From NCBI GenBank assembly GCA_022801735.1, contig JAAWSW010000020.1:1-20958 (forward strand): a DNA stretch of 20,958 nucleotides, in the 5' to 3' direction. Below are positions 14,183 through 20,958 of this stretch, piece by piece (within the stretch, counting starts at the first letter, position 1; the number at the start of each line of letters is the position of its first letter). Under the pieces are notes generated by a model. The model saw nothing but the letters and a program-made list of their open reading frames with translations. It did not search any database and was not told the DNA's origin. Source of the stretch: Bacilli bacterium (lineage in GTDB: Bacteria > Bacillota_I > Bacilli_A > RF39 > UBA660). The position numbers and the translations under genes are program-made.

Positions 14183-16210
14183 TTATTTAATTTCTTCTTT
14201 ATTATTTTTCATATCGATTGTTGCTTCATTGATTGCATCGTCTATTGTTTTTATTTCATCTGTAATCATACTATAACCAATTGCAGCACCAAAGTTATGC
14301 GATAAGTTTTTAAAGTGTTTATATAATTTTCTTATATAGGTAACAACTGTTTTTTCATCGTGTCCAACCATGAATACTAAGAACTCATTACCATTTGTTC
14401 TCATAATTTCACTATTTGGTAATTGGTTATTAATTAATATTCCTGCACCTTCAACGATTACTTTATCTCCTTCTGCATGTCCAAAATTATCGTTAATATA
14501 GGCGACATTATTTAGGTCAACAACAAGTATGGCTTGTGGATATGCTTCGCTGCTATCCCATTTACTAATGTTGTCATTTAAGTAATTACGATTTTTTAAT
14601 GATGTTAGACTATCAATATAACGTAATTTATCAGTTTTTGATAATTTTGAATTATGGTCTTTATGTTTTTTTACAAGTTTACCTGCTATTATACCGGCTA
14701 AAACAAGTACAACTGCACTAAATAATGCGATTAATAGTTGAATTAATTTATTGCTACTTGCATATGCAATTAAATCTTTATAACTGTTATTTATAATTTG
14801 TTTATCATTAGAGAATGTTAAATAGAAATCGAATAATTCATTAAATATTCTATTTGAACTTATATCTCTAGCAACAAATGTATAATCATCTTCTAAATTA
14901 AACGTAAATAAATTTTTATATTTTGCTAAATCATTACGTACATAATGATCATATGTATATGTGTCGATTGCTGCTAAGTCTTTTTTGTTTAAACTTTGAA
15001 TTAAAGTTTGTGAATTTTTATATGGTTTTGTTTTAACACCATGTTCTTTTAAGTAACTATCTATTTTACTATTTTGAATTGTTTTGATTTCTTTTCCTTG
15101 TAATGAATTAACAGAATTTATTGTTAAATCTGTATTTTCATTTGTGATAATAGATATCTTTTCATCATATACAGATACTGTATTGTAAACATCCATTTTA
15201 TATTTGTTTTTATCATGGTAATCAAATATGATGTCTAAATTATTATTCTCAAAATCTTTAATCATATTCTCTATTGAAGAATATTTTTTATAATTCATTT
15301 CAATATTTGTCGCTTTAGCAAAACTATTTAGGAAACTATAGTTAAGTCCTCTAATTCCATCTTTAGTTGTTACATCAAATGGATTATTTAATACAAATCC
15401 ATAATTATAACGTTTACTACGGAATTTTACTTGTTCTTTTTCATCTATATCTTTTATTTTGAAGTAACTTTCGGCTAAACGTTTATTAAATTCTTCTTCA
15501 AAGTTAGAAGTACTCCATTTTTTATAATATTTTTTTAATATTTTATTTAATGTGTTTGTATTACCCAATTTTAAAACATAATTTTCTTTCAATTCTGTTA
15601 TATTATAGGCAATATTTAATTCTTCTTCAATAATACTATTTAAATTAGCAAGTCGTGGAACTGCCATAGCATCTATTGTATTTTCTTTCATATCATTAAT
15701 CATCAAACTTACATTTTTATATGGTTTATATGTTACGTCTATACTACCTAATAAATATTTGTTTACTGAGTCTAAATCATTTTCTAAAACTCCAACAATT
15801 ATATTTTTAATTTCTGAGGTGTTGTGGTATTTAATTTTTGTTTTTGTAACTAATGCATAACTATCTTCATATATAAGAATGTCATTTTTGTTTGTGTTGT
15901 TTGTCACAGTTATTTGGTAATCACTTGATGCTTTTTCACCATTTGTATATGATAATTTATTAAAGTCTAAACTTGTATTTTTTTCTAATGATTCTAGAAA
16001 ATCAAATACTACTCCATCTCCATTATTACTTAATACAGCAATATCACTTGGTATTGATAAATCTATAAGTTTGTTTTTATTGTTTTCTATCCAACTTTTT
16101 TCTGTTACTGTTAATGAATTTTTATCTTCTTTAGTAAAGTAATAAAATAATGAACCACCTATTAATAAAATTAAGATTATGGCTGCTATTACACCGATTT
16201 TTTTATTCAC
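14183..16210 (-). CDS. Membrane receptor: two solute-binding-like regions plus atypical GGDEF domain
   Basis: The 675-residue protein has an N-terminal membrane segment (about 5-26), a long extracellular region that resembles two successive type 3 periplasmic-binding folds (about 40-260 and 265-480), a second membrane segment (489-511), and a cytoplasmic GGDEF-type domain (about 531-660). In the last, DSLTSLKNRNYL, the metal-binding VVDLNN (D565) and INDNFGHAEGD (574-582) are intact, but the signature reads RTNGNEF (NGNEF at 606-610) instead of GGDEF. Diguanylate cyclase activity is therefore doubtful; it could bind a nucleotide or act only as a sensor partner. The frame opens at a GTG at 16219, but AGGTGG five bases before the GTG at 16210 decides the start, giving an 8-base GTGAATAA overlap with the previous gene. 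Confidence 0.83.
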   Translation of the reverse strand: MNKKIGVIAAIILILLIGGSLFYYFTKEDKNSLTVTEKSWIENNKNKLIDLSIPSDIAVLSNNGDGVVFDFLESLEKNTSLDFNKLSYTNGEKASSDYQITVTNNTNKNDILIYEDSYALVTKTKIKYHNTSEIKNIIVGVLENDLDSVNKYLLGSIDVTYKPYKNVSLMINDMKENTIDAMAVPRLANLNSIIEEELNIAYNITELKENYVLKLGNTNTLNKILKKYYKKWSTSNFEEEFNKRLAESYFKIKDIDEKEQVKFRSKRYNYGFVLNNPFDVTTKDGIRGLNYSFLNSFAKATNIEMNYKKYSSIENMIKDFENNNLDIIFDYHDKNKYKMDVYNTVSVYDEKISIITNENTDLTINSVNSLQGKEIKTIQNSKIDSYLKEHGVKTKPYKNSQTLIQSLNKKDLAAIDTYTYDHYVRNDLAKYKNLFTFNLEDDYTFVARDISSNRIFNELFDFYLTFSNDKQIINNSYKDLIAYASSNKLIQLLIALFSAVVLVLAGIIAGKLVKKHKDHNSKLSKTDKLRYIDSLTSLKNRNYLNDNISKWDSSEAYPQAILVVDLNNVAYINDNFGHAEGDKVIVEGAGILINNQLPNSEIMRTNGNEFLVFMVGHDEKTVVTYIRKLYKHFKNLSHNFGAAIGYSMITDEIKTIDDAINEATIDMKNNKEEIK

Positions 16211-16679
16211 TTTTTCCACCTACATTTCCCCATACAATTTCATCTGATGTTTTATGTTTATAACCAGCAATTGGGTAGATGTTAGAGTCTTCTTTTGTAT
16301 CTAAGAAAATTTGAACATCATAATATTTTAAGTTTTTCTTACTAATCCCCTTAATTACTAATTCTGCATATCCTTTAGCATCTTCTAATTTTGTATTACT
16401 ATCTATAGTGATTGTAAAGTTTAAAATTCTACCTTCATTATGATAGGTAACTTTACTAACACCTTCTTTACTTGTAATACTATCTTTGATGTCATTTACT
16501 ACGTTATTTGTAATTTTATGGTTTTCGATTCCATCTAATCTATGGCCATAGTTATTGCCTCCAAATGATGGAATTATGAAAAATATTGTAAAAAATGCAG
16601 TTAATAAAACAAATAAAGCAATTACTGCAATAATACATCCTTTTTTATGTTCGTTTATAAATTTTTTCATTTCTTTCAT
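16203..16679 (-). CDS. Unknown membrane-anchored protein coupled to the GGDEF receptor
   Basis: I do not recognise this 158-residue protein. It has a basic start, one membrane segment (about 13-37) and an extracellular domain of about 115 residues with an alternating pattern (VVNDIKDSITSKEGVSKVTYHNEG...LNFTITID...AKGYAELVIKGI...YDVQIFLD). This suggests a small alpha/beta ferredoxin-like fold. GAGGTGA precedes the ATG at 16679. Its stop overlaps the start of the receptor gene by eight bases, so the two are probably made together; it could be a periplasmic-side partner of the receptor. This is inference. Confidence 0.8.
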   Translation of the reverse strand: MKEMKKFINEHKKGCIIAVIALFVLLTAFFTIFFIIPSFGGNNYGHRLDGIENHKITNNVVNDIKDSITSKEGVSKVTYHNEGRILNFTITIDSNTKLEDAKGYAELVIKGISKKNLKYYDVQIFLDTKEDSNIYPIAGYKHKTSDEIVWGNVGGKSE

Positions 16680-16741
16680 TTTATCACCTCATGTATTTTT
16701 TAACATTATACTATATCTATATTTTATTTTCAAATGTAGTT

Positions 16742-17164
16742 TTAATTTTCTACATATTCATAGACATATTGATTTTTAGATTTTTCGTATGTTATTTTTA
16801 TTTTACCTTCTAAATATTTTTTTGTGTTTCTTGGATCTACTACTAAAGATGTAGTTTGATCTCCTGTTTCATCATATTCTAAATATCCACCTTCAATGAT
16901 TTTATCTTTATATGTACATCCTTTTGTTAGACATTCAAGTGGTACTTGATTATATTCTTTATCCACAGGATTTGGCAAGAGTTCTGTATTTTCATATGAA
17001 CATTCTTTTGCGGCTTTAATTATCGCGTTTTTTTGTTGTTCAAATGATTTTTCTTTTGAGTTTTTAATAACTGAGTTTACAGCCGGAAAAACAATTAGAG
17101 CAATTAAAGATAAGATTACAATAACTGCGATTAATTCAATAAGTGTAAACGCGTTTTTTTTCAT
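16742..17164 (-). CDS. Type IV-pilin-like prepilin
   Basis: The 140-residue protein has a classical class III signal: MKKNA followed by FTLIELIAVIVILSLIALIVFP. Cleavage would be between A5 and F6, with E10 being the conserved glutamate at position 5 of the mature protein and the hydrophobic helix at 6-27. The -1 residue is Ala instead of the more usual Gly, which prepilin peptidases accept. The globular part has three cysteines (C55, C78, C83). It could be a minor competence pseudopilin or part of another type IV filament; no prepilin peptidase, ATPase or platform gene is in the window. GGGGTGA lies before the ATG. It is first in the operon with the GGDEF receptor. Confidence 0.9.
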   Translation of the reverse strand: MKKNAFTLIELIAVIVILSLIALIVFPAVNSVIKNSKEKSFEQQKNAIIKAAKECSYENTELLPNPVDKEYNQVPLECLTKGCTYKDKIIEGGYLEYDETGDQTTSLVVDPRNTKKYLEGKIKITYEKSKNQYVYEYVEN

Positions 17165-17191
17165 TTCTTCACCCCTATACTATCTATAATG

Positions 17192-17220
17192 ATTATAAAT
17201 TATTTAGAGTGTAAAGTCAA
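17192..17220 (-). promoter_or_regulatory. Near-consensus sigma-A promoter of the prepilin operon
   Basis: On the minus strand TTGACT (17215-17220), exactly 17 bases and TATAAT (17192-17197) are present, about 27 bases before the prepilin start codon. This is the best promoter in the window and implies substantial basal expression of the operon. Confidence 0.88.
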
Positions 17221-17245
17221 TGAAAAGACATTTTTTTGAAATATA

Positions 17246-17270
17246 AAACAGTACTTTTTGGGTACTGTTT
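17246..17270 (-). terminator. Terminator of the P-type ATPase gene
   Basis: A 9-bp perfect stem (AAACAGTAC with GTACTGTTT) encloses a 7-base loop and is followed by TTTATATTTC on the minus strand. The TAA stop of the ATPase starts in the upstream arm. Confidence 0.7.
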
Positions 17271-19578
17271 ATTTTATTTTCATTTTATTTGTTAAGTTTT
17301 CACATATTGCACTATATAGATTGAACATCATTACGGCTATCATTAGTAATATAGCGGCTAAAATTACTAGATGTGGTGTTAATATTGTTAATGAGAATAA
17401 ATCTCTTAAAAGTATTAAGGCGGCTATAAAGATTGTGATTAATGATATGAATAATATTCTTCTCATATGGTTAAATGGAATGCTTATTCTATAAAGTAGC
17501 ATAAATCCTGTAAATCCAGTTAAAATAACTGACAGTGTGGAAACTTCAACATCTGATAACCTGATTATTTCTGGAAGGATTGTAATTATTATAATATTAG
17601 TAACGATAGTTAATGCAGTTGGCAGTGACTTACGTAAAACGTTAATTATTATTCGGCCATTTATTCTTTCATTGTTAGGTTCTAAAGCTAAAATAAATGA
17701 TGGAATACCGATAGTAACAACACTTGTTAATGTTAGTTGAATTGGTATAAATGGATATGCTCTATCTAGAAATAAAAATATTAAGGCTAGTAAAGTAGCA
17801 TATGTTGTTTTACATAGGAATAATGATGATGACCTTTGAATGTTATTAATACTTCTTCTTCCTTCACCTACTACTTTTGGCATTGATGAAAAATTAGAAT
17901 CTAATAAAACTAATTGTGATACATTTCTTGCAGCATCACTACCACTATTCATGGCCACACTACAGTCGGCTTCTTTTAGGGCAAGTACGTCGTTAACACC
18001 ATCTCCTGTCATGGCTACTGTATGACCCCCCCTTTTTAATTCTAAAATTAATTGTTTCTTTTCATTTGGTTTTACTCTACCAAAAACGTTATATTCTTTG
18101 GCTAATTTATCTATTGATATATTGGTACTACTCATATCAACGTATTTTATGTTTTCTAACCCAACTTTTTTGGCTACTCCTGCAACGGTTTTTGGATTAT
18201 CACCTGAAATTAATTTTATATCAACGCCTTGTTCTTTGAAATAATCTAATGTCATTTTTGCTTCTGGTCTTATTTTATCATTTATTAAAATTAAAGCCAT
18301 TGGGATTATATCAGTTGGTAATTTTTTATTTAATTTGTGTTTTGTTTTTGCAAGTAGAACTACTCTATTATCACTAGTATAGTTATCTAATTCTTTTTTA
18401 ATTTTGGTTATATCTTTTAGGACTATTTCAGGGGCACCTATAATATAACTTTCTTTATCAAATGATATTCCTGACCATTTTGCTTGTGATGAAAATGGAA
18501 CTATTTCTATTGGCTTATAGTCATTTGCTCTTGAGTATTTTTTACTTATGGCTTCCATTGTTTGATTATCTGTTTCCATATGATAACTCATAATACCTAA
18601 AGCGTCTGTTATATCACTCATTTTTGTTAGTTCTAGTGGAACTATTTTATTTACTTCCATTTCTCCTTTGGTTAGTGTTCCTGTTTTATCTAAACATATG
18701 GTATCTACTCTAGCAAGTGTTTCTATACAGTAAAGTTCTTGAACTAAAACATTATATTTTGATAATCTAATTACGCTTATTGCAAGTATTGTACTTGTAA
18801 GTAATACTAAACCTTCTGGTATCATTCCAATTAATGCGGCTACTGTATTTACTACTGATTCATTAAATGTATTGTTATCTAGGTTTAACTGATGAATAAA
18901 TAATAGTATTCCAACTGGGATTATGGCGATTGAAATATATTTTATTATTTTTTTTATGAAATTCATTATTTCTGAATTTACTTTTTTTATATATTTTGCT
19001 TCTGCTGATATTTTGGCAGTATAGTTATCTTCTGCTACATGTATTGTTTTGGCATAGCAGTGACCTGAAACTATAAAACTTCCAGATAATAATTCTTCAC
19101 CTTGCTTTTTTGTTTCTGGTTCTGATTCTCCAGTTATTAATGATTCTTTTACTAAAACTTCACCTTCAATTATTTTACTGTCAGTAACTATTTGATTACC
19201 TGGACCTAGTTTGGTTATTTCATCTAGTACTACTTTGTGTATGTCTATTTGTTTTTGTTCTCCGTCTCTTATTACTGTAGTTTTTGGTTCATTTAATAAT
19301 GATAGTTTGTCCACAGTCAATTTACTTCTTATTTCTTGAATTGTACTGATGAAGGTATTACAGACAACAACGCCTAAAAAAAGTAAATTTTTATATTCAC
19401 CAATCATAAATATAGCAAGACCTAGGCCTAAGTTAAGAAAATTAAAAAGTGTAAAAAAGTTGGTTGTTATTATTTGACCAATACTTTTGGTTTTTACGTC
19501 TGTTTTATAATTAACTAAGCCTTTTTGTTTGCGCTCATCTACTTGTTTACTTGTTAATCCTTTTAATTTATTTTCCAT
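17269..19578 (-). CDS. CtpE-like cation-translocating P-type ATPase
   Basis: The 769-residue ion pump has all core P-type ATPase motifs: ITGES in the actuator domain (148-152), GMIPEGLVLLT in the ion-site helix (251-261), the phosphorylation site DKTGTLT with D297, ISGDNPKTVAGVA (457-469) and the hinge MTGDGVNDVLALKEAD (523-538). There are about four membrane segments before the phosphorylation site and six after it. No heavy-metal CxxC domain is present. The IPEGL motif and overall pattern resemble the CtpE-type group, a member of which was reported to take up calcium in mycobacteria; here the ion is inferred as Ca2+ or another divalent. AGGAGAAGGG precedes the ATG. It is a single-gene unit with an extended -10 (TGATACAAT) about 19-27 bases upstream of the start codon. 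Confidence 0.92.
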   Translation of the reverse strand: MENKLKGLTSKQVDERKQKGLVNYKTDVKTKSIGQIITTNFFTLFNFLNLGLGLAIFMIGEYKNLLFLGVVVCNTFISTIQEIRSKLTVDKLSLLNEPKTTVIRDGEQKQIDIHKVVLDEITKLGPGNQIVTDSKIIEGEVLVKESLITGESEPETKKQGEELLSGSFIVSGHCYAKTIHVAEDNYTAKISAEAKYIKKVNSEIMNFIKKIIKYISIAIIPVGILLFIHQLNLDNNTFNESVVNTVAALIGMIPEGLVLLTSTILAISVIRLSKYNVLVQELYCIETLARVDTICLDKTGTLTKGEMEVNKIVPLELTKMSDITDALGIMSYHMETDNQTMEAISKKYSRANDYKPIEIVPFSSQAKWSGISFDKESYIIGAPEIVLKDITKIKKELDNYTSDNRVVLLAKTKHKLNKKLPTDIIPMALILINDKIRPEAKMTLDYFKEQGVDIKLISGDNPKTVAGVAKKVGLENIKYVDMSSTNISIDKLAKEYNVFGRVKPNEKKQLILELKRGGHTVAMTGDGVNDVLALKEADCSVAMNSGSDAARNVSQLVLLDSNFSSMPKVVGEGRRSINNIQRSSSLFLCKTTYATLLALIFLFLDRAYPFIPIQLTLTSVVTIGIPSFILALEPNNERINGRIIINVLRKSLPTALTIVTNIIIITILPEIIRLSDVEVSTLSVILTGFTGFMLLYRISIPFNHMRRILFISLITIFIAALILLRDLFSLTILTPHLVILAAILLMIAVMMFNLYSAICENLTNKMKIK

Positions 19579-19672
19579 ATTTTCCCTTCTCCTAATATTT
19601 ATTGTATCATATTTTTATTATTTGATGGTAGTGTTTTTTTATTACATTTTTGTAAGGGATTTAGTGAAAATT

Positions 19673-19699
19673 AAAAACGAACTTGATGGTTCGCTTTTT
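19673..19699 (-). terminator. Terminator of the surface-protein operon
   Basis: On the minus strand AAAAAGCGAAC pairs with GTTCGTTTTT around a 6-base loop, with one G-U pair that makes the hairpin stable only in this orientation. It lies just after the 128-residue gene. Confidence 0.75.
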
Positions 19700-19705
19700 T
19701 GATAT

Positions 19706-20092
19706 TTATATTATAATTTCGTATGTTGCAAATACTCTTTCCTCAAATTTAGAAAGTTTAATAGTTTCACTAAATTTTATAGTTTTATTGGGTTTTATAT
19801 TTTTGTTTATTTTAATATAAAATTCATCTATTAATTCATTTCTATCATTATTAAGTGTAACTTTCACTTTTTTTATTTTAAATTGTTTTTGGTTATTATT
19901 TTTTATATCAGCACCGATAGTTACATTTTTATCTACAGTAATTGTATTTTCATTTCCTAGTTCTAAATTTTTAATTAATATTTGTTTTTCTTCTTTTGAT
20001 AATGATATTTTATTTGTTTGTTTTTGATTTATTAATGTGTATATCCCAAATATGGTCAGTAATATACTAATAATTATTATATATTTTCTCAT
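19706..20092 (-). CDS. Unknown small membrane-anchored protein
   Basis: I do not recognise this 128-residue protein. It has one N-terminal membrane segment (4-21) and an extracellular domain rich in Lys and Asn with the beta-strand pattern of a small Ig-like fold (TITVDKNVTIGADIKNNN, FKIKKVKVTLNNDRNELIDEFY, IKFSETIKL). AAAGGG lies upstream of the ATG at 20092, and the gene begins 12 bases after the surface-protein gene, so it shares its transcript and may help anchor, export or protect that protein. Confidence 0.75.
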   Translation of the reverse strand: MRKYIIIISILLTIFGIYTLINQKQTNKISLSKEEKQILIKNLELGNENTITVDKNVTIGADIKNNNQKQFKIKKVKVTLNNDRNELIDEFYIKINKNIKPNKTIKFSETIKLSKFEERVFATYEIII

Positions 20093-20104
20093 TATTTACC
20101 CTTT

Positions 20105-20958
20105 CTAACATCCACTACCTGAGGTGCATGCCCCATTTGAATTAAATGTCCATTTAGCATTATCTGATACTCTTATTAATGTATCATTCCAAATCATCCC
20201 GCCATCAGGATAGTCATAGTTTGAACTTGTTTTGTAATTTACTCTATACGCACACCAATCATTTAAGTAATACCAGGTCCCACCTATTTGTTGCCATCCT
20301 TTAAGCATTAAGCCGCTACTATTAGTATAATAATAAATATTGGTTTTTAGCATTGGATGATAGGTATATATCCACCCTAGTGTTTTATTTAATCCATTTG
20401 AATAATACCAATTACTATAGCCACCAGGTTTCCCAGTTGAGCAATTAAACTTTCCACTTGAATACCAGCCATTTCCTGCAAGTTTACTTAAAGAAAAACT
20501 TTTACTATTTCCTGCATTATCAGTAACTGTTAATGTACAACTTATTGTTGCAACTTCTTGAAGATAATGATAATTATTGGCACTACCTTTCCTTGATTTA
20601 ACAGTTATATTTGTTTTAGTTCCTGTGTTACTAACTGTGGCTACATTTGTATTACTACTTGTACATGATAATGATGACGTTTTTACTCCCGAGTGTCCAT
20701 CACTTGAACTTGCTGATGCATAAGGCGTAGTTCCCCAAGAAGAACCTGTAACATATACATTGTCATTGTTACTACCTGATGTCCCTAAAGAACCAGTAAA
20801 TGAAAGAGAACCAGTAGGCACAGTATTATCAAATTTAAACACTGCACTTGTTTTTACTGCAGATGTATTTCCAGCAACATCTGATAAGGTCCCTACTTTT
20901 ATCCATAGATAATATGATCCTGTTAATGATGAATTTGAAGTGGCTGGAATTGTTACTG
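20105..20958 (-). CDS. Secreted Ig-like and cell-wall-binding-repeat surface protein (C-terminal part)
   Basis: This is the last 283 residues of a larger protein; the frame is open to the right edge of the window. A GTG at 20842 is internal, since the coding sequence continues in frame upstream of it. The visible part holds the end of one Ig-like domain (YYLWIKVGTLSDVAGNTS) and a second one (about SLSFTGSLGTSG to DNAGNSKSFS). It then has aromatic/Gly repeats of the cell-wall-binding (choline-binding-like) type: GWYSSGKF, GWIYTYHP...YYYTNSSGLMLK and GWQQIGGTWYYLND. The C-terminus is Gly/Ser/Cys-rich (NGACTSGSGC). Composition (Ser/Thr/Gly) differs sharply from the Lys/Ile/Asn-rich neighbours. 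Paired cysteines suggest disulfides. No sortase signal follows, so attachment is probably by the repeats. Confidence 0.8.
   Translation of the reverse strand, partial: VTIPATSNSSLTGSYYLWIKVGTLSDVAGNTSAVKTSAVFKFDNTVPTGSLSFTGSLGTSGSNNDNVYVTGSSWGTTPYASASSSDGHSGVKTSSLSCTSSNTNVATVSNTGTKTNITVKSRKGSANNYHYLQEVATISCTLTVTDNAGNSKSFSLSKLAGNGWYSSGKFNCSTGKPGGYSNWYYSNGLNKTLGWIYTYHPMLKTNIYYYTNSSGLMLKGWQQIGGTWYYLNDWCAYRVNYKTSSNYDYPDGGMIWNDTLIRVSDNAKWTFNSNGACTSGSGC

Noticed and set aside
1..20958. CRISPR array, phage or insertion-sequence borders
   Set aside because: No regularly spaced direct repeats, no terminal inverted repeats with a transposase between them, and no phage structural genes were found on either strand.

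Overview
This is a very AT-rich, gene-dense chromosomal segment of a low-GC Gram-positive (Bacillota) bacterium. TGA serves as a normal stop codon (for example the ends of ftsW and of the YgjV-like gene), so this is not a UGA=Trp mollicute. An FtsW flippase-like polymerase, an Ig/cell-wall-binding surface protein and phosphodiester-glycosidase and YerB-type envelope proteins point to a walled cell. The gene set and base composition suggest an uncultured gut Bacilli/RF39-type lineage; this is an inference, because no rRNA is present. Almost all genes lie on the minus strand. The two exceptions are a tiny YjcZ-like membrane microprotein and yigZ.

Layout in transcription order along the minus strand (right to left). 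At 20958-19706 there is the 3' part of a large secreted Ig-like/cell-wall-binding-repeat protein followed by a small membrane-anchored protein. At 19578-17269 there is a CtpE-like P-type cation ATPase. From 17220 a near-consensus promoter drives a type IV-pilin-like prepilin, a membrane-anchored unknown protein, a receptor with two solute-binding-like regions and an atypical GGDEF domain, and a YihY-family membrane protein; this unit ends in a structured 3' UTR and a strong terminator near 13182. At 12969-12073 there is an Rpn/PD-(D/E)XK nuclease. At 11998-11039 there is a zinc-ribbon plus DUF975-like membrane protein that converges on plus-strand yigZ (10450-11034). At 10310-7020 there is an overlapping YgjV-like/uvrC/metallophosphoesterase unit. 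At 6943-5308 there is a membrane protein translationally coupled to a phosphodiester glycosidase, followed by a YerB/DUF3048 protein (5203-4145). At 4085-2874 there is an HD phosphohydrolase, ndk and an 80-residue unknown. Then come the plus-strand YjcZ-like gene (2667-2840), ftsW (2520-1360), comEA (1231-563) and the first 198 codons of comEC (594-1).

Functional themes are DNA uptake and repair (ComEA, ComEC, UvrC, a pilin), cell envelope and division (FtsW, glycosidase, YerB, surface protein), ion transport and nucleotide metabolism. Intergenic spaces are short. Many terminator hairpins contain the stop codon of the gene they end, and several gene pairs overlap by 4, 8 or 32 bases, so much of the window is translationally coupled. 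The most unusual parts are the pilin/atypical-GGDEF receptor operon, the structured RNA at 13182-13324, and the isolated Gly/Tyr/Cys microprotein.
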